Part shown: in pieces, positions 1-7,493 of the stretch
Position numbering within the stretch: the stretch's first letter is position 1
Layout of the letters: each line of letters opens with the position of its first letter
DNA from: JAYZVT01 sp050248375
GTDB lineage: Bacteria; Pseudomonadota; Alphaproteobacteria; Rhizobiales; Methyloligellaceae
Direction of reading: 5' to 3'
Assembly: GCA_050248375.1 (NCBI GenBank)
Contig: JBFWSL010000131.1
Location: 1 to 10,409 of the forward strand
Length of the DNA: 10,409 nucleotides
The notes under the pieces: model-generated
Told to the model about the DNA's origin: nothing
Seen by the model: the letters and a program-made list of their open reading frames with translations, nothing else
The model's database searches: none
Made by a program: the position numbers and the translations under genes

Positions 1-135
1 ACGGCCCCGAATCTGCCGGACAGCAACGCGCCCCGATTCCGCCGGAAGGTCCTTCTCAACCCGAGGCCAGGTTTCATTCCAGCGTTTGGAACAGGCTCAT
101 GTTGCGGGCCGCCCGCTGGAGAAACAACGGTCAGT

Positions 136-149
136 TTGTCGAAGCGCAA
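136..149 (+). promoter_or_regulatory. Nnr/Fnr-type box and class II promoter of nirK
   Basis: The 14-mer TTGTCGAAGCGCAA fits the TTG-N8-CAA pattern of Fnr-family sites, and its right half is identical to that of the perfect box at 8831. Its centre is at 142.5. A class II activator bound at -41.5 would place the transcription start near 184, and TAGCTT at 172-177 lies exactly where the -10 element should be. The resulting leader to the nirK ATG is about 34 bases. No other recognisable feature was found in bases 1-135. The box and geometry are read directly from the sequence; binding by the NnrR-like protein encoded at 8892 is inferred. Confidence 0.75.
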
Positions 150-217
150 AGAGCGCGAACTTGCCCGGGCATAGCTTCTCCTTATCGACAACAATGGATC
201 TGAAGAAGGAGAACCCC

Positions 218-1336
218 ATGTTCACCCGTCGCCAGGCACTGCTGGGTGCGGTCGCCGCCGGAGTGGCGGCAGCCAACCTGCCCAGAATCGCCGCTGCGGC
301 GACGCAGCGCGTCACGGAAGCCGAGATCGCAGCGCTTCCTCGCGAGAAGGTGACGCTCGTCGCTCCGCCTTACGTGCACGCCCACGAGCAGGTCGCCACC
401 GGCGGACCCAAGGTCGTCGAATTCACCATGCCGATCGTCGAGAAGAAGGTCGTTATCGACGACGAAGGGACCGAGTTCCAGGCAATGACCTTCAACGGTT
501 CGATGCCCGGCCCGATGATGGTCGTGCACGAGGGCGACTACGTCGAACTCACGCTGATCAATCCCGAGACGAACTCGATGCCGCACAACATCGACTTCCA
601 CGCCGCGACCGGAGCACTGGGCGGCGGCGCGCTGACGCTGATCAATCCGGGCGAACAGGTGAGGCTGCGCTTCAAGGCGACCCGGAGCGGCACCTTCGTG
701 TATCACTGCGCGCCCGAGGGGGCGATGATCCCGTGGCACGTCGTATCGGGCATGAGCGGCACCATCATGGTGCTGCCGCGCGACGGCCTGAAGAACGAGA
801 AGGGCGAGCCGGTCCGCTACGACCAGGCGTTCTACATCGGCGAGAACGACTTCTACGTTCCCCGCGACGAGGACGGCAACTTCAAGACCTACGATAGTCA
901 CGGCGACTCTTACGCCGACACGCTCGAGGTGATGAAGGGCCTGATCCCCACCCACGTCGTCTTCAACGGCGCGAAGGGCGCGCTGACGGGCGAGAACGCC
1001 ATGAAGTCGAAGGTCGCCGAGACCGTGCTGATCGTCCACAGCCAGGCCAACCGCGACACGCGGCCCCACCTGATCGGTGGACACGGCGACTACGTGTGGG
1101 AAGAAGGCAAGTTCGCCAACCCGCCCGCCAAGGACCTGGAGACCTGGTTCATCCGCGGCGGGTCGGCGGGAGCGGCGCTCTACACCTTTCTCCAGCCGGG
1201 CGTGTACGCCTACGTGAACCACAACCTCATCGAGGCCGTGGAACTCGGAGCGACCGCGCATTTCCTGGTCGAAGGCGAGTGGAACGACGACCTGATGAAG
1301 CAGGTCGAAGCGCCCGGGCCGATCCCAGTGAACTGA
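218..1336 (+). CDS. nirK: Copper-containing nitrite reductase NirK (NO-forming)
   Basis: Periplasmic trimeric enzyme reducing nitrite to nitric oxide, the defining step of denitrification. I start it at ATG 218 because AAGGAG (206-211) sits six bases upstream; the frame stays open further upstream, but that stretch contains the promoter. The 372-aa product begins with a Tat-like signal (TRRQALLGA). With offsets of 28-29 residues to the classic AfNir numbering, all ligands are present: type 1 copper His123, Cys164, His174, Met179; type 2 copper His128, His163, His335; catalytic Asp126 (IDFH) and His284 (RPHLIGGHG). The C-terminus (GEWNDDLM) is also typical of class I NirK. The Cys164-His174 loop (CAPEGAMIPWH) is one residue longer than in AfNir. 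nirV follows after 67 bases. Likely induced by the box at 136-149; pseudoazurin (8315-8758) is the probable electron donor. Confidence 0.98.
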   Translation: MFTRRQALLGAVAAGVAAANLPRIAAAATQRVTEAEIAALPREKVTLVAPPYVHAHEQVATGGPKVVEFTMPIVEKKVVIDDEGTEFQAMTFNGSMPGPMMVVHEGDYVELTLINPETNSMPHNIDFHAATGALGGGALTLINPGEQVRLRFKATRSGTFVYHCAPEGAMIPWHVVSGMSGTIMVLPRDGLKNEKGEPVRYDQAFYIGENDFYVPRDEDGNFKTYDSHGDSYADTLEVMKGLIPTHVVFNGAKGALTGENAMKSKVAETVLIVHSQANRDTRPHLIGGHGDYVWEEGKFANPPAKDLETWFIRGGSAGAALYTFLQPGVYAYVNHNLIEAVELGATAHFLVEGEWNDDLMKQVEAPGPIPVN

Positions 1337-1363
1337 GCTTCGCCAACCGAACCTCAAGCGAGC

Positions 1364-1387
1364 GGCGGTCCGGATGTCCGGGCCGCC
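1364..1387 (+). other. Strong intercistronic hairpin between nirK and nirV
   Basis: GGCGGTCCGG (1364-1373) pairs with CCGGGCCGCC (1378-1387) to give a 10-bp stem with one G-U pair and an ATGT loop. No T-run follows, so it does not look like a simple intrinsic terminator. In this position it could act as a partial terminator or as a 3' stabilising structure for the nirK message, giving more nirK than nirV. An alternative nirV start at 1374 would lie in the loop, which supports the start at 1404. Confidence 0.6.
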
Positions 1388-1403
1388 CTTCGAGGACAAG
1401 GCC

Positions 1404-2297
1404 ATGCATCTCCATCTCTACGAAGCGGCCGTCGGCGTGGCGGCATCCCTTACGGTGCCTGCGGCCATCCTAGGCATCAGCGCAGAACCCCAAGGGCCTT
1501 CCCTGCACGAGGTGGACCCCACGGTGGAGATCGTGGAGATGGTCCTCGACTTTCCATTGCCCGGCGAGTTCCTCGCAGGCGGAACTCCGGCAGCAGCCCC
1601 CGTCGAGAAGAAGGCTGTCCCGGCGTTTCGGATCATGAAACACCAGGTGAGCCTGGCCGACTACGGCCTCTGCGTCGCCGATGGTGCATGCGATCCGGCA
1701 GACGCCGCGCCCACCGATGCGGACGTTCCGGTCACCGGGGTCAGCTTCCTGGATGCCGACGCCTACGCAAGCTGGTATTCGAAAGCCACAGGCCAGACCT
1801 GGCGGCTGCCCACGGCGGTCGAGGCCTCGGCTGCCGCCGCCGAGCGGTTCGGCGGGGAATCCTTTTCGGCCGCAGCCTACGATGCGGCCAATCCATCGGT
1901 GCGGTGGCTGCGGCGCTACCGAGAGGAGGCGGCAGCGAAGCGGCCCGCCGATCCGCAACCGAAGCCGCGCGGCCACTACGGCCCGAACACGCGCGGCATC
2001 GAGGACTTCGGCCGCAATGTCTGGGAATGGACGTCGACCTGCTACGCGCGGACCACACTTGCGCCAAATGGCGCGATCGAAAGCGTTACCGAAAACTGCG
2101 GCGTCCACGTGCTCGAAGGACGGCACCGCGCATACATGTCAAACTTCGTCCGCGACGGAAAGAGCGGCGGCTGCGCCGTCGGCACGCCTCCGGAGAACCT
2201 CGGCTTCCGACTCGTCCGTGACAAGGATTCGATGATCGCCGGGACAAGAAGCTGGCTGCGCGGCGCCTTGCGCTCAGCGTTGGCAGACGCCGCCTGA
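1404..2297 (+). CDS. nirV: NirV-like protein, formylglycine-generating-enzyme (SUMF1) fold
   Basis: NirV is the usual companion of nirK in alphaproteobacteria; it has the formylglycine-generating-enzyme/sulfatase-modifying-factor fold and its biochemical role is not settled. ATG 1404 is chosen over ATG 1374 because GAGGA (1392-1396) lies seven bases upstream, while 1374 sits inside a hairpin loop. The 297-aa product has a hydrophobic N-terminal stretch (about residues 5-26, GVAASLTVPAAILG), probably a signal or anchor. The fold is recognisable from YASWYSKATGQTWRLPTAVE, FGRNVWEWTSTC and the closing NLGFRLVRD. The CxxxxC pair that performs catalysis in true formylglycine-generating enzymes (CHRSYC context) is replaced by YMSNFVRDGKSGGC, so that chemistry is unlikely. 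It is followed after 11 bases by a 124-aa gene, probably in the same transcript. Confidence 0.9.
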   Translation: MHLHLYEAAVGVAASLTVPAAILGISAEPQGPSLHEVDPTVEIVEMVLDFPLPGEFLAGGTPAAAPVEKKAVPAFRIMKHQVSLADYGLCVADGACDPADAAPTDADVPVTGVSFLDADAYASWYSKATGQTWRLPTAVEASAAAAERFGGESFSAAAYDAANPSVRWLRRYREEAAAKRPADPQPKPRGHYGPNTRGIEDFGRNVWEWTSTCYARTTLAPNGAIESVTENCGVHVLEGRHRAYMSNFVRDGKSGGCAVGTPPENLGFRLVRDKDSMIAGTRSWLRGALRSALADAA

Positions 2298-2308
2298 AGG
2301 AACATGTG

Positions 2309-2683
2309 ATGAGAATGAGAATGCGGGCCACGCTCGCCGCAACCTTGCCTGCGGGCAACGAATCCGTCGTCGAGCGGCTGCGGCGGGGCATAGCCGAGGC
2401 AGGCCTCGACTGCAGGTGCCGCGAGGCTGCCAACGACGTGCTCGACAGGGCAGGGCTGGAAGAGGAACTCGTGCGGCGCGCGGGCGGTCTCGCCGATGCG
2501 CGGAGGATGCGCGACGCGATCGTGATCGTTCTCGCCCTGCTCGGCGAGCTGGACGAGCTCATGCCGGATGAGCCGGACCGCAGCGCGTTCCACGAGATCG
2601 CGGGCCTGTTCCAGGACGTCGCCGACTTCGCTGCCGACGGAGCAACTGCGGCCATCAGGGCCGCTGGACAGGGGAACGCGTGA
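2309..2683 (+). CDS. Unrecognised 124-aa helical, acidic protein between nirV and nnrS
   Basis: I do not recognise this family. It is very likely a real gene: AAGGA (2297-2301) overlaps the nirV stop and lies seven bases before ATG 2309, and its stop TGA (2681-2683) overlaps the nnrS start as TGATG. The first codons alternate ATG and Arg (MRMRMRATLAA), so ATG 2315 or 2321 are alternative starts. The protein looks soluble and mostly helical, has two cysteines spaced CRC in its first third, a short hydrophobic patch (AIVIVLALLG), and an acidic middle (GELDELMPDEPDRS). There is no clear signal peptide or membrane span. Position implies a role with NirV or NnrS in nitrite or NO metabolism, but that is guilt by association only. 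Confidence 0.8.
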   Translation: MRMRMRATLAATLPAGNESVVERLRRGIAEAGLDCRCREAANDVLDRAGLEEELVRRAGGLADARRMRDAIVIVLALLGELDELMPDEPDRSAFHEIAGLFQDVADFAADGATAAIRAAGQGNA

Positions 2684-3918
2684 TGGGCACGGCAGGCGTT
2701 TCCGACCGTTCGGTTCCGAGGGCCGCGCTCAAGTCCGGGGACCTGTCGAGGGACGGCCGAGGCCGTATCCGTGCAATGCCGCCGATCCTCCATTATGGCT
2801 TCCGCCCGTTCTTCTTTTTCGCCGCGCTTCACGCCGGACTGGCCATCCCGCTCTGGCTCGGAGCCTACTTCGGTGGCTTCGACATCCGCGGACCCTTCGG
2901 CGGCATGCACTGGCATGCCCACGAAATGCTGTTCGGCTACCTGTCCGCCGTCATCGCGGGGTTCATCCTTACCGCCATTCCCAACTGGACCGGGCGGCTG
3001 CCGCTCAGCGGATGGCCGCTCGCCATGCTCGTCGGGCTGTGGCTCGCGGGACGGGCGGCTTGTCTTGCTTCGCCCGTCCCATGGCTCGCCATGGCGGTCG
3101 ACCTCGCGTTTCCGGTGACGCTTGCCTTCGCGATCTGGCGCGAGGTCACGGCGGGAAGACACTGGAAGAACGCGCCCGTAGCGGTGATGATCACGCTGTT
3201 CGGCATCGCCAACGCGGCCGACCATCTGGCCAACGCCGGCGTGCTCGACCACGATCTTGGCCAGCGCTTGGCCTTGGCCGCTGCCGGAATGCTGATCGCG
3301 CTGATCGGCGGGCGCATCGTGCCCAGCTTCACCCGGAACTGGATCGTGAAGGAAGGCTCCACCGCGCTTCCGGCCCCCTTCGGCCAGCCAGACAAGGCTG
3401 CGCTTGCCACCACGGTCGCGGCGATGCTCGGGTGGGTCGTGATGCCCGACAGCGTCCTCGTCGGCGTGCTGCTCTTCGCCGCCGGAGCGCTACTCGCGGT
3501 GCGGCTCTTCCGGTGGCGCGGCCTGTCCACTTTTCGGGAGCCGATCCTGCTGGTATTGCATCTCGGCTATGGCTGGCTCGCCGCCTCGTTCGCGCTGCTT
3601 GGTTTAGCGATCATGCTGCCCGATGCGGTTCCCTACTCGTCCGCCTTGCACGCTCTAACCGCAGGCGCCGTGGGCACCATGACGCTTGCCGTCATGACCC
3701 GGGCAAGCCTCGGCCACACGGGAAGGATCATCGTCGCCGACCGCTTGGTCGTTGCGATGTATGGCATGGCCTCGGTCGGAGCCATGCTGCGTGTCGCCGC
3801 CCCCTTCGCGGGAGACTGGTACGGCCATGTCCTTTCGTGCGGCGGGACGCTGTGGGCCGGGGCCTTCCTGCTCTTCGCATTCCGCTACGCTCCGATCCTC
3901 TGGGGCCGGCGGGCTTGA
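2683..3918 (+). CDS. nnrS: NnrS family haem- and copper-containing membrane protein
   Basis: NnrS proteins are polytopic inner-membrane proteins found in Nnr/NsrR regulons and linked to tolerance of nitric oxide stress. ATG 2683 is preceded by AGGGGA six bases upstream and overlaps the previous stop; GTG 2680 is possible, and ATG 2776 would remove an odd, non-hydrophobic 31-residue leader but has no ribosome-binding site. The 411-aa product shows family landmarks: PPILHYGFRPFFFF at the first membrane span, HWHAHEMLFGY (His76, His78, His80), GFILTAIPNWTGR, IVPSFTRNW, and HALTAGAVGTMTLAVMTR (His323) with LGHTGR (His345). These histidines are candidate metal ligands. About twelve hydrophobic segments are visible. 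It ends the nirK-side gene run; 114 bases separate it from napE. Confidence 0.95.
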   Translation: MGTAGVSDRSVPRAALKSGDLSRDGRGRIRAMPPILHYGFRPFFFFAALHAGLAIPLWLGAYFGGFDIRGPFGGMHWHAHEMLFGYLSAVIAGFILTAIPNWTGRLPLSGWPLAMLVGLWLAGRAACLASPVPWLAMAVDLAFPVTLAFAIWREVTAGRHWKNAPVAVMITLFGIANAADHLANAGVLDHDLGQRLALAAAGMLIALIGGRIVPSFTRNWIVKEGSTALPAPFGQPDKAALATTVAAMLGWVVMPDSVLVGVLLFAAGALLAVRLFRWRGLSTFREPILLVLHLGYGWLAASFALLGLAIMLPDAVPYSSALHALTAGAVGTMTLAVMTRASLGHTGRIIVADRLVVAMYGMASVGAMLRVAAPFAGDWYGHVLSCGGTLWAGAFLLFAFRYAPILWGRRA

Positions 3919-3993
3919 GAGGAAGGTCATGCTTCCGTTCCGGTCGTAAATCGATGGACATCTGAGAATGCTGGGTTAGTATTTTCCACGTAT

Positions 3994-4006
3994 CGGCATA
4001 ATGCCG
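3994..4006. promoter_or_regulatory. Palindrome CGGCAT-A-ATGCCG in the nap promoter region
   Basis: A perfect 13-base inverted repeat lies 26 bases upstream of the napE ATG, inside the only sizeable gap (3919-4032) before the nap operon. It contains CATAAT (3997-4002), a fair -10 element, but no good -35 is seen 16-18 bases upstream, so an activator-dependent promoter is plausible. There is no TTG-N8-CAA box in this gap. The palindrome could be an operator overlapping the -10 region, or a chance structure; it is too short to decide. Confidence 0.35.
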
Positions 4007-4032
4007 AGTCCCAGGCCCATGATGAGGAGGTC

Positions 4033-4230
4033 ATGACCCAGGACATCCGGGAGACGACAGCATCGGCGGACATCCCGCCCGCGAAGACGCGGCGCCGGGA
4101 ACTTCTGATTTTCCTGGTCCTGGCATTCGGCATCTGGCCCGTTGTCGCGGTGGGCGTCGTGGGCGGCTACGGCTTCCTTGTCTGGATGTATCAGATCGTC
4201 TTCGGCCCGCCCGGGCCTCCGGGTGGCTGA
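4033..4230 (+). CDS. napE: NapE, small membrane component of periplasmic nitrate reductase operon
   Basis: NapE is a small single-span membrane protein found at the head of nap operons; its function is unknown and it is not needed for catalysis in characterised systems. The 65-aa product has a charged N-terminus (KTRRRE at 18-23), then one long hydrophobic segment (about 24-57) with the family signature FGIWPVVAVGVVGGYGF, and ends in GPPGPPGG. AGGAGG (4025-4030) is only two bases from the ATG, a tight spacing. napD starts two bases after the stop. The nap order here is E-D-A-B-C with no napF, as in Paracoccus-type operons. Confidence 0.95.
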   Translation: MTQDIRETTASADIPPAKTRRRELLIFLVLAFGIWPVVAVGVVGGYGFLVWMYQIVFGPPGPPGG

Positions 4231-4231
4231 T

Positions 4232-4525
4232 ATGCGCGAACTCACCAGACGGGGCTTGCTCACCGCTGGCGCAGGCGACCGATACCACATCTCGAGCGCG
4301 GTCGTCGTGGCCCTGCCGGAGCGGCGTGCCGAATTGTCTGAACGGCTCGCGGCGATGCGTGGCGTGGAGGTGCACGCCAGCGAGGGCAGCCGGGTCGTGC
4401 TCACGATCGAGGGTCCGACCAGCGGGATGCTGGGAGAAACGCTGACGACGATCTCGGCGATGGACGGCGTGCTTGCCGCGAACATGGTGTTCGAACATGC
4501 CGAGGATCAGGAGGCGCGGTCATGA
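4232..4525 (+). CDS. napD: NapD, chaperone for the NapA Tat signal peptide
   Basis: NapD is a cytoplasmic ferredoxin-fold chaperone that binds the twin-arginine leader of NapA and delays export until the molybdenum cofactor is inserted. The 97-aa product has the family core YHISSAVVVALPERRAEL, then VEVHASEGSRVVLTIEGP and a final MDGVLAANMVFEHAED. ATG 4232 is two bases after the napE stop, so translation is probably coupled; no strong ribosome-binding site is seen. Ahead of the core is an 18-residue leader containing LTRRGLLTAG, which looks like the arginine motif of a Tat leader although a hydrophobic stretch does not follow. The stop overlaps the napA start (ATGA). Longer upstream starts would overlap napE and are not favoured. 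Confidence 0.93.
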   Translation: MRELTRRGLLTAGAGDRYHISSAVVVALPERRAELSERLAAMRGVEVHASEGSRVVLTIEGPTSGMLGETLTTISAMDGVLAANMVFEHAEDQEARS

Positions 4526-7023
4526 CGGCTGCCATGAACCGACGCGATCTCCTCAAGGCACATGCGGCGGCGCTTGCGGCCGCGTCCGCGGGCATCACGC
4601 TGCCGGCCGCCGCGCAGCCCGTTCCGGGCGGCGTGAACGCGCTGGAGATCAAGTGGTCGAAGGCGCCGTGCCGCTTCTGCGGCACCGGATGCGGGGTCAT
4701 GGTCGGCGTGAAGGACGGCCACGTCGTCGCCACCCACGGCGACAGCCAGGCCGAGGTCAACCGCGGCCTCAACTGCGTGAAGGGCTACTTCCTGTCGAAG
4801 ATCATGTACGGCCAGGACCGCCTGACTACGCCGCTGATGCGCAAGTCCGGCGGGGTCTACGACAAGGACGGCGAGTTCGAGCCCGTGTCGTGGGACGAAG
4901 CGTTCGACGTGATGGCGCAGAACTGCAAGGCGACGCTGCGCGAGAAGGGACCAGAAGCCGTCGGCATGTTCGGCTCCGGCCAGTGGACGATCTTCGAGGG
5001 CTACGCAGCGACAAAACTGATGCGTGCGGGCTTCCGCTCCAACAATCTCGACCCGAACGCGCGCCACTGCATGGCGTCTGCCGCCGTCGCCTTCATGCGC
5101 ACCTTCGGCATGGACGAGCCGATGGGCTGCTACGACGACTTTGAGCACGCCGACGCCTTCGTCCTGTGGGGTTCGAACATGGCGGAGATGCATCCGATCC
5201 TGTGGACCCGGCTGGCTGACCGCAGGTTGGGACACCCGCACGTGCGCTGCGCCGTTCTCTCGACGTTCACGCATCGCTCGATGGATCTCGCCGACATCCC
5301 GATCGTGTTCAAGCCCGGGACGGACCTGGCCATCCTCAACTACATCGCCAACCACATCATCCAGACGGGCCGGGTGAACGAGGCTTTCGTCCGCGACCAC
5401 GCCGTCTTCATGAGCGGTGCGACCGACATCGGCTACGGCTTGCGACCGGACAATCCTGTCGAGATGGCTGCCAAGGGCGCTGCCGATCCGGGCAAGATGG
5501 AGCCGATCGACTTCGAAGCGTTCCGAACGATGGTCTCGGAATACACGCTGGAAATGGTGTCGGAACTGTCCGGCGTGGAACCCGGGTTCCTCGAGCAGCT
5601 GGCCGAACTCTACGCCGATCCCGTCGTGAAGGTGATGTCACTCTGGACGATGGGCTTCAACCAGCACGTCCGGGGCGTGTGGGCCAATCAGATGGTCTAC
5701 AACATCCACCTGCTGACCGGAAAAATCTCAGAGCCGGGCAACAGCCCGTTCTCCTTGACGGGCCAGCCCTCGGCATGCGGCACCGCGCGCGAGGTAGGTA
5801 CCTTCGCCCACCGGTTGCCCGCCGACATGGTGGTGACCAACCCCGAGCATCGCGAGCATGCCGAGGAGATCTGGCGGCTGCCCCACGGACTGCTGCCCGA
5901 CAAGGTCGGCTTCCACGCTGTCCAGCAGGACCGGATGCTGAAGGACGGCAAGCTCAACTTCTACTGGGTACAGGTCAACAACAACGTGCAGGCGGCGCCC
6001 AACAGCTCGAACGAGACCTATCCGGGCTACCGCAACCCAGACAATTTCATCGTGGTCTCCGACGCCTATCCGACGGTGACGGCGCTCTCGGCCGACGTGA
6101 TCCTGCCCGCGGCGATGTGGGTGGAGAAGGAAGGCGCCTATGGCAATGCCGAGCGTCGCACCCATGTCTGGCGGCAGCTTGTGAACGCGCCCGGCGAGGC
6201 CCGGTCCGACCTCTGGCAGCTGACCGAGTTTTCGAAGCGCTTCACCACCGACGAGGTCTGGCCTGCCGAAATCCTGAACGCCCATCCCGAATACCAGGGC
6301 AAGTCGCTGTTCGACGTGCTGTTCCGGAACGGCAAGGTCGACCGCTTCCCGCTGGCGGACCTCGACGCGGAATACGAGAACAGGGAGAGCCGCGAATACG
6401 GCTTCTACCTGCAGAAAGGCCTGTTCGAAGAGTATGCCGAGTTCGGGCGTGGCCATGGGCACGACCTCGCGCCCTTCGACACTTACCACGAGGTGCGCGG
6501 CCTGCGCTGGCCCGTCGTCGACGGCCAGGAAACGAAGTGGCGATACCGCGAGGGACTGGACCCCTACGTGAAGCCGGGCGAGGGCGTACGCTTCTACGGC
6601 AGGCCCGACGGCAAGGCGGTCATCCTCGCCGTGCCCTACGAGCCCCCGGCGGAATCGCCGGACGACGAATACGACGTCTGGCTGGTGACGGGCCGGGTGC
6701 TCGAGCACTGGCACTCGGGTTCCATGACCATGCGCGTGCCGGAACTCTATAAGGCGTTCCCCGGAGCGGTGTGCTTCATGAACGCCGACGATGCGCGCCG
6801 TCGCGGCATCAACCAGGGCGCTGCGGTCAACGTCGTCTCCCGTCGCGGAGAACTGCGTGTCCGGGTCGAGACGCGAGGCCGCAATCGGATGCCGCGCGGC
6901 GTTGTATTCGTCCCCTGGTTCGACGCCAGCAAGCTCATCAACAAGGTCACTCTCGACGCCACCGATCCCATCTCGAAACAGACGGATTTCAAGAAATGCG
7001 CGGTCAGGATCGTCCCCGCGTGA
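4522..7023 (+). CDS. napA: NapA, catalytic subunit of periplasmic nitrate reductase
   Basis: Reduces nitrate to nitrite in the periplasm using a bis-molybdopterin-guanine-dinucleotide cofactor and one [4Fe-4S] cluster. ATG 4522 overlaps the napD stop and has AGGAGG (4509-4514) seven bases upstream; ATG 4534 is a minor alternative. The 833-aa length is normal. Residues 1-31 form a Tat leader (MNRRDLLKAH then an alanine-rich stretch to about Ala31). The [4Fe-4S] ligands are Cys50, Cys53, Cys57 and Cys85, followed by the conserved Lys87 that links cluster and pterin. Cys183 in NARHCMAS is the expected molybdenum ligand. The C-terminal cofactor-binding region includes WLVTGRVLEHWHSGSMTMR. Forms the NapAB complex with the next gene product. 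Confidence 0.98.
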   Translation: MTAAMNRRDLLKAHAAALAAASAGITLPAAAQPVPGGVNALEIKWSKAPCRFCGTGCGVMVGVKDGHVVATHGDSQAEVNRGLNCVKGYFLSKIMYGQDRLTTPLMRKSGGVYDKDGEFEPVSWDEAFDVMAQNCKATLREKGPEAVGMFGSGQWTIFEGYAATKLMRAGFRSNNLDPNARHCMASAAVAFMRTFGMDEPMGCYDDFEHADAFVLWGSNMAEMHPILWTRLADRRLGHPHVRCAVLSTFTHRSMDLADIPIVFKPGTDLAILNYIANHIIQTGRVNEAFVRDHAVFMSGATDIGYGLRPDNPVEMAAKGAADPGKMEPIDFEAFRTMVSEYTLEMVSELSGVEPGFLEQLAELYADPVVKVMSLWTMGFNQHVRGVWANQMVYNIHLLTGKISEPGNSPFSLTGQPSACGTAREVGTFAHRLPADMVVTNPEHREHAEEIWRLPHGLLPDKVGFHAVQQDRMLKDGKLNFYWVQVNNNVQAAPNSSNETYPGYRNPDNFIVVSDAYPTVTALSADVILPAAMWVEKEGAYGNAERRTHVWRQLVNAPGEARSDLWQLTEFSKRFTTDEVWPAEILNAHPEYQGKSLFDVLFRNGKVDRFPLADLDAEYENRESREYGFYLQKGLFEEYAEFGRGHGHDLAPFDTYHEVRGLRWPVVDGQETKWRYREGLDPYVKPGEGVRFYGRPDGKAVILAVPYEPPAESPDDEYDVWLVTGRVLEHWHSGSMTMRVPELYKAFPGAVCFMNADDARRRGINQGAAVNVVSRRGELRVRVETRGRNRMPRGVVFVPWFDASKLINKVTLDATDPISKQTDFKKCAVRIVPA

Positions 7024-7493
7024 CGCGCCGCGCGCCGCTGTTCGTCGCCCTCGCGCTGGTCGCGCTCGCGAGCACCGCTGCGCTGGCGCAGATGTCGACC
7101 GAGATCGTGCCGCCGCTGACGGGCGCGGCGCAACCCATGGAGAACCTGCCCGCCGATCCGATCCCGCGCTGGATCGTCGACGACGTGCGCAAGATGCGCG
7201 CCTATCCCGAGCAGCCGCCGATCATCCCGCACTCAATCGAGGGCTACCAGCTTTCGGTGAATGCCAACCGCTGCATGTCGTGCCACAAGCGCGAATTCAC
7301 GGAAGGCTCGGGCGCGCCGATGATCAGCGTCACTCACTACATGACGCGTGAGGGCCAGATGCTGGCGGACGTGTCGCCCAGGCGCTACTTCTGCACGGCC
7401 TGCCACGTGCCCCAGGCCGACACTGCGCCGCTGGTCGGCAACACCTTCATCGACATGAGCGAGCTCGGCGTCGGCCACGCCGGGGACGAATAG
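7020..7493 (+). CDS. napB: NapB, dihaem cytochrome c subunit of periplasmic nitrate reductase
   Basis: Periplasmic electron-transfer subunit carrying two c-type haems that passes electrons from NapC to NapA. I use GTG 7020, which overlaps the napA stop as GTGA and gives a clean Sec signal peptide (TRRAPLFVALALVALASTAA, cleaved after about ALA) with AGGA ten bases upstream. ATG 6996, eight codons earlier in the same frame, is an alternative with a longer overlap and weaker ribosome-binding site. The product is 157 aa. Haem-binding motifs are CMSCH (85-89) and CTACH (125-129), with the typical contexts NANRCMSCHKREF and YFCTACHVPQAD. napC begins at the base following the stop. Confidence 0.96.
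   Translation: MTRRAPLFVALALVALASTAALAQMSTEIVPPLTGAAQPMENLPADPIPRWIVDDVRKMRAYPEQPPIIPHSIEGYQLSVNANRCMSCHKREFTEGSGAPMISVTHYMTREGQMLADVSPRRYFCTACHVPQADTAPLVGNTFIDMSELGVGHAGDE

Noticed and set aside
86..217. Extended N-terminus for NirK starting at ATG 86
   Set aside because: That stretch contains the Nnr box and -10 element, and ATG 218 has a strong ribosome-binding site directly before a Tat leader.
182..1405. Long open frame on the minus strand across nirK (407 codons)
   Set aside because: High-GC shadow of nirK; no ribosome-binding site or family resemblance, and nirK is certain on the other strand.
2086..3252. Minus-strand open frame of 388 codons across nirV, the 124-aa gene and nnrS
   Set aside because: Overlaps well-supported plus-strand genes; composition (Arg/Ser-rich) is that of an antisense shadow.
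3921..3936. Hairpin GGAAG...CTTCC just after nnrS as a terminator
   Set aside because: Only five base pairs and no T-run; too weak to call.
5728..6714. Minus-strand open frame of 328 codons inside napA, and a plus-strand one at 5679-6752
   Set aside because: Both lie in other frames of the unambiguous napA gene.
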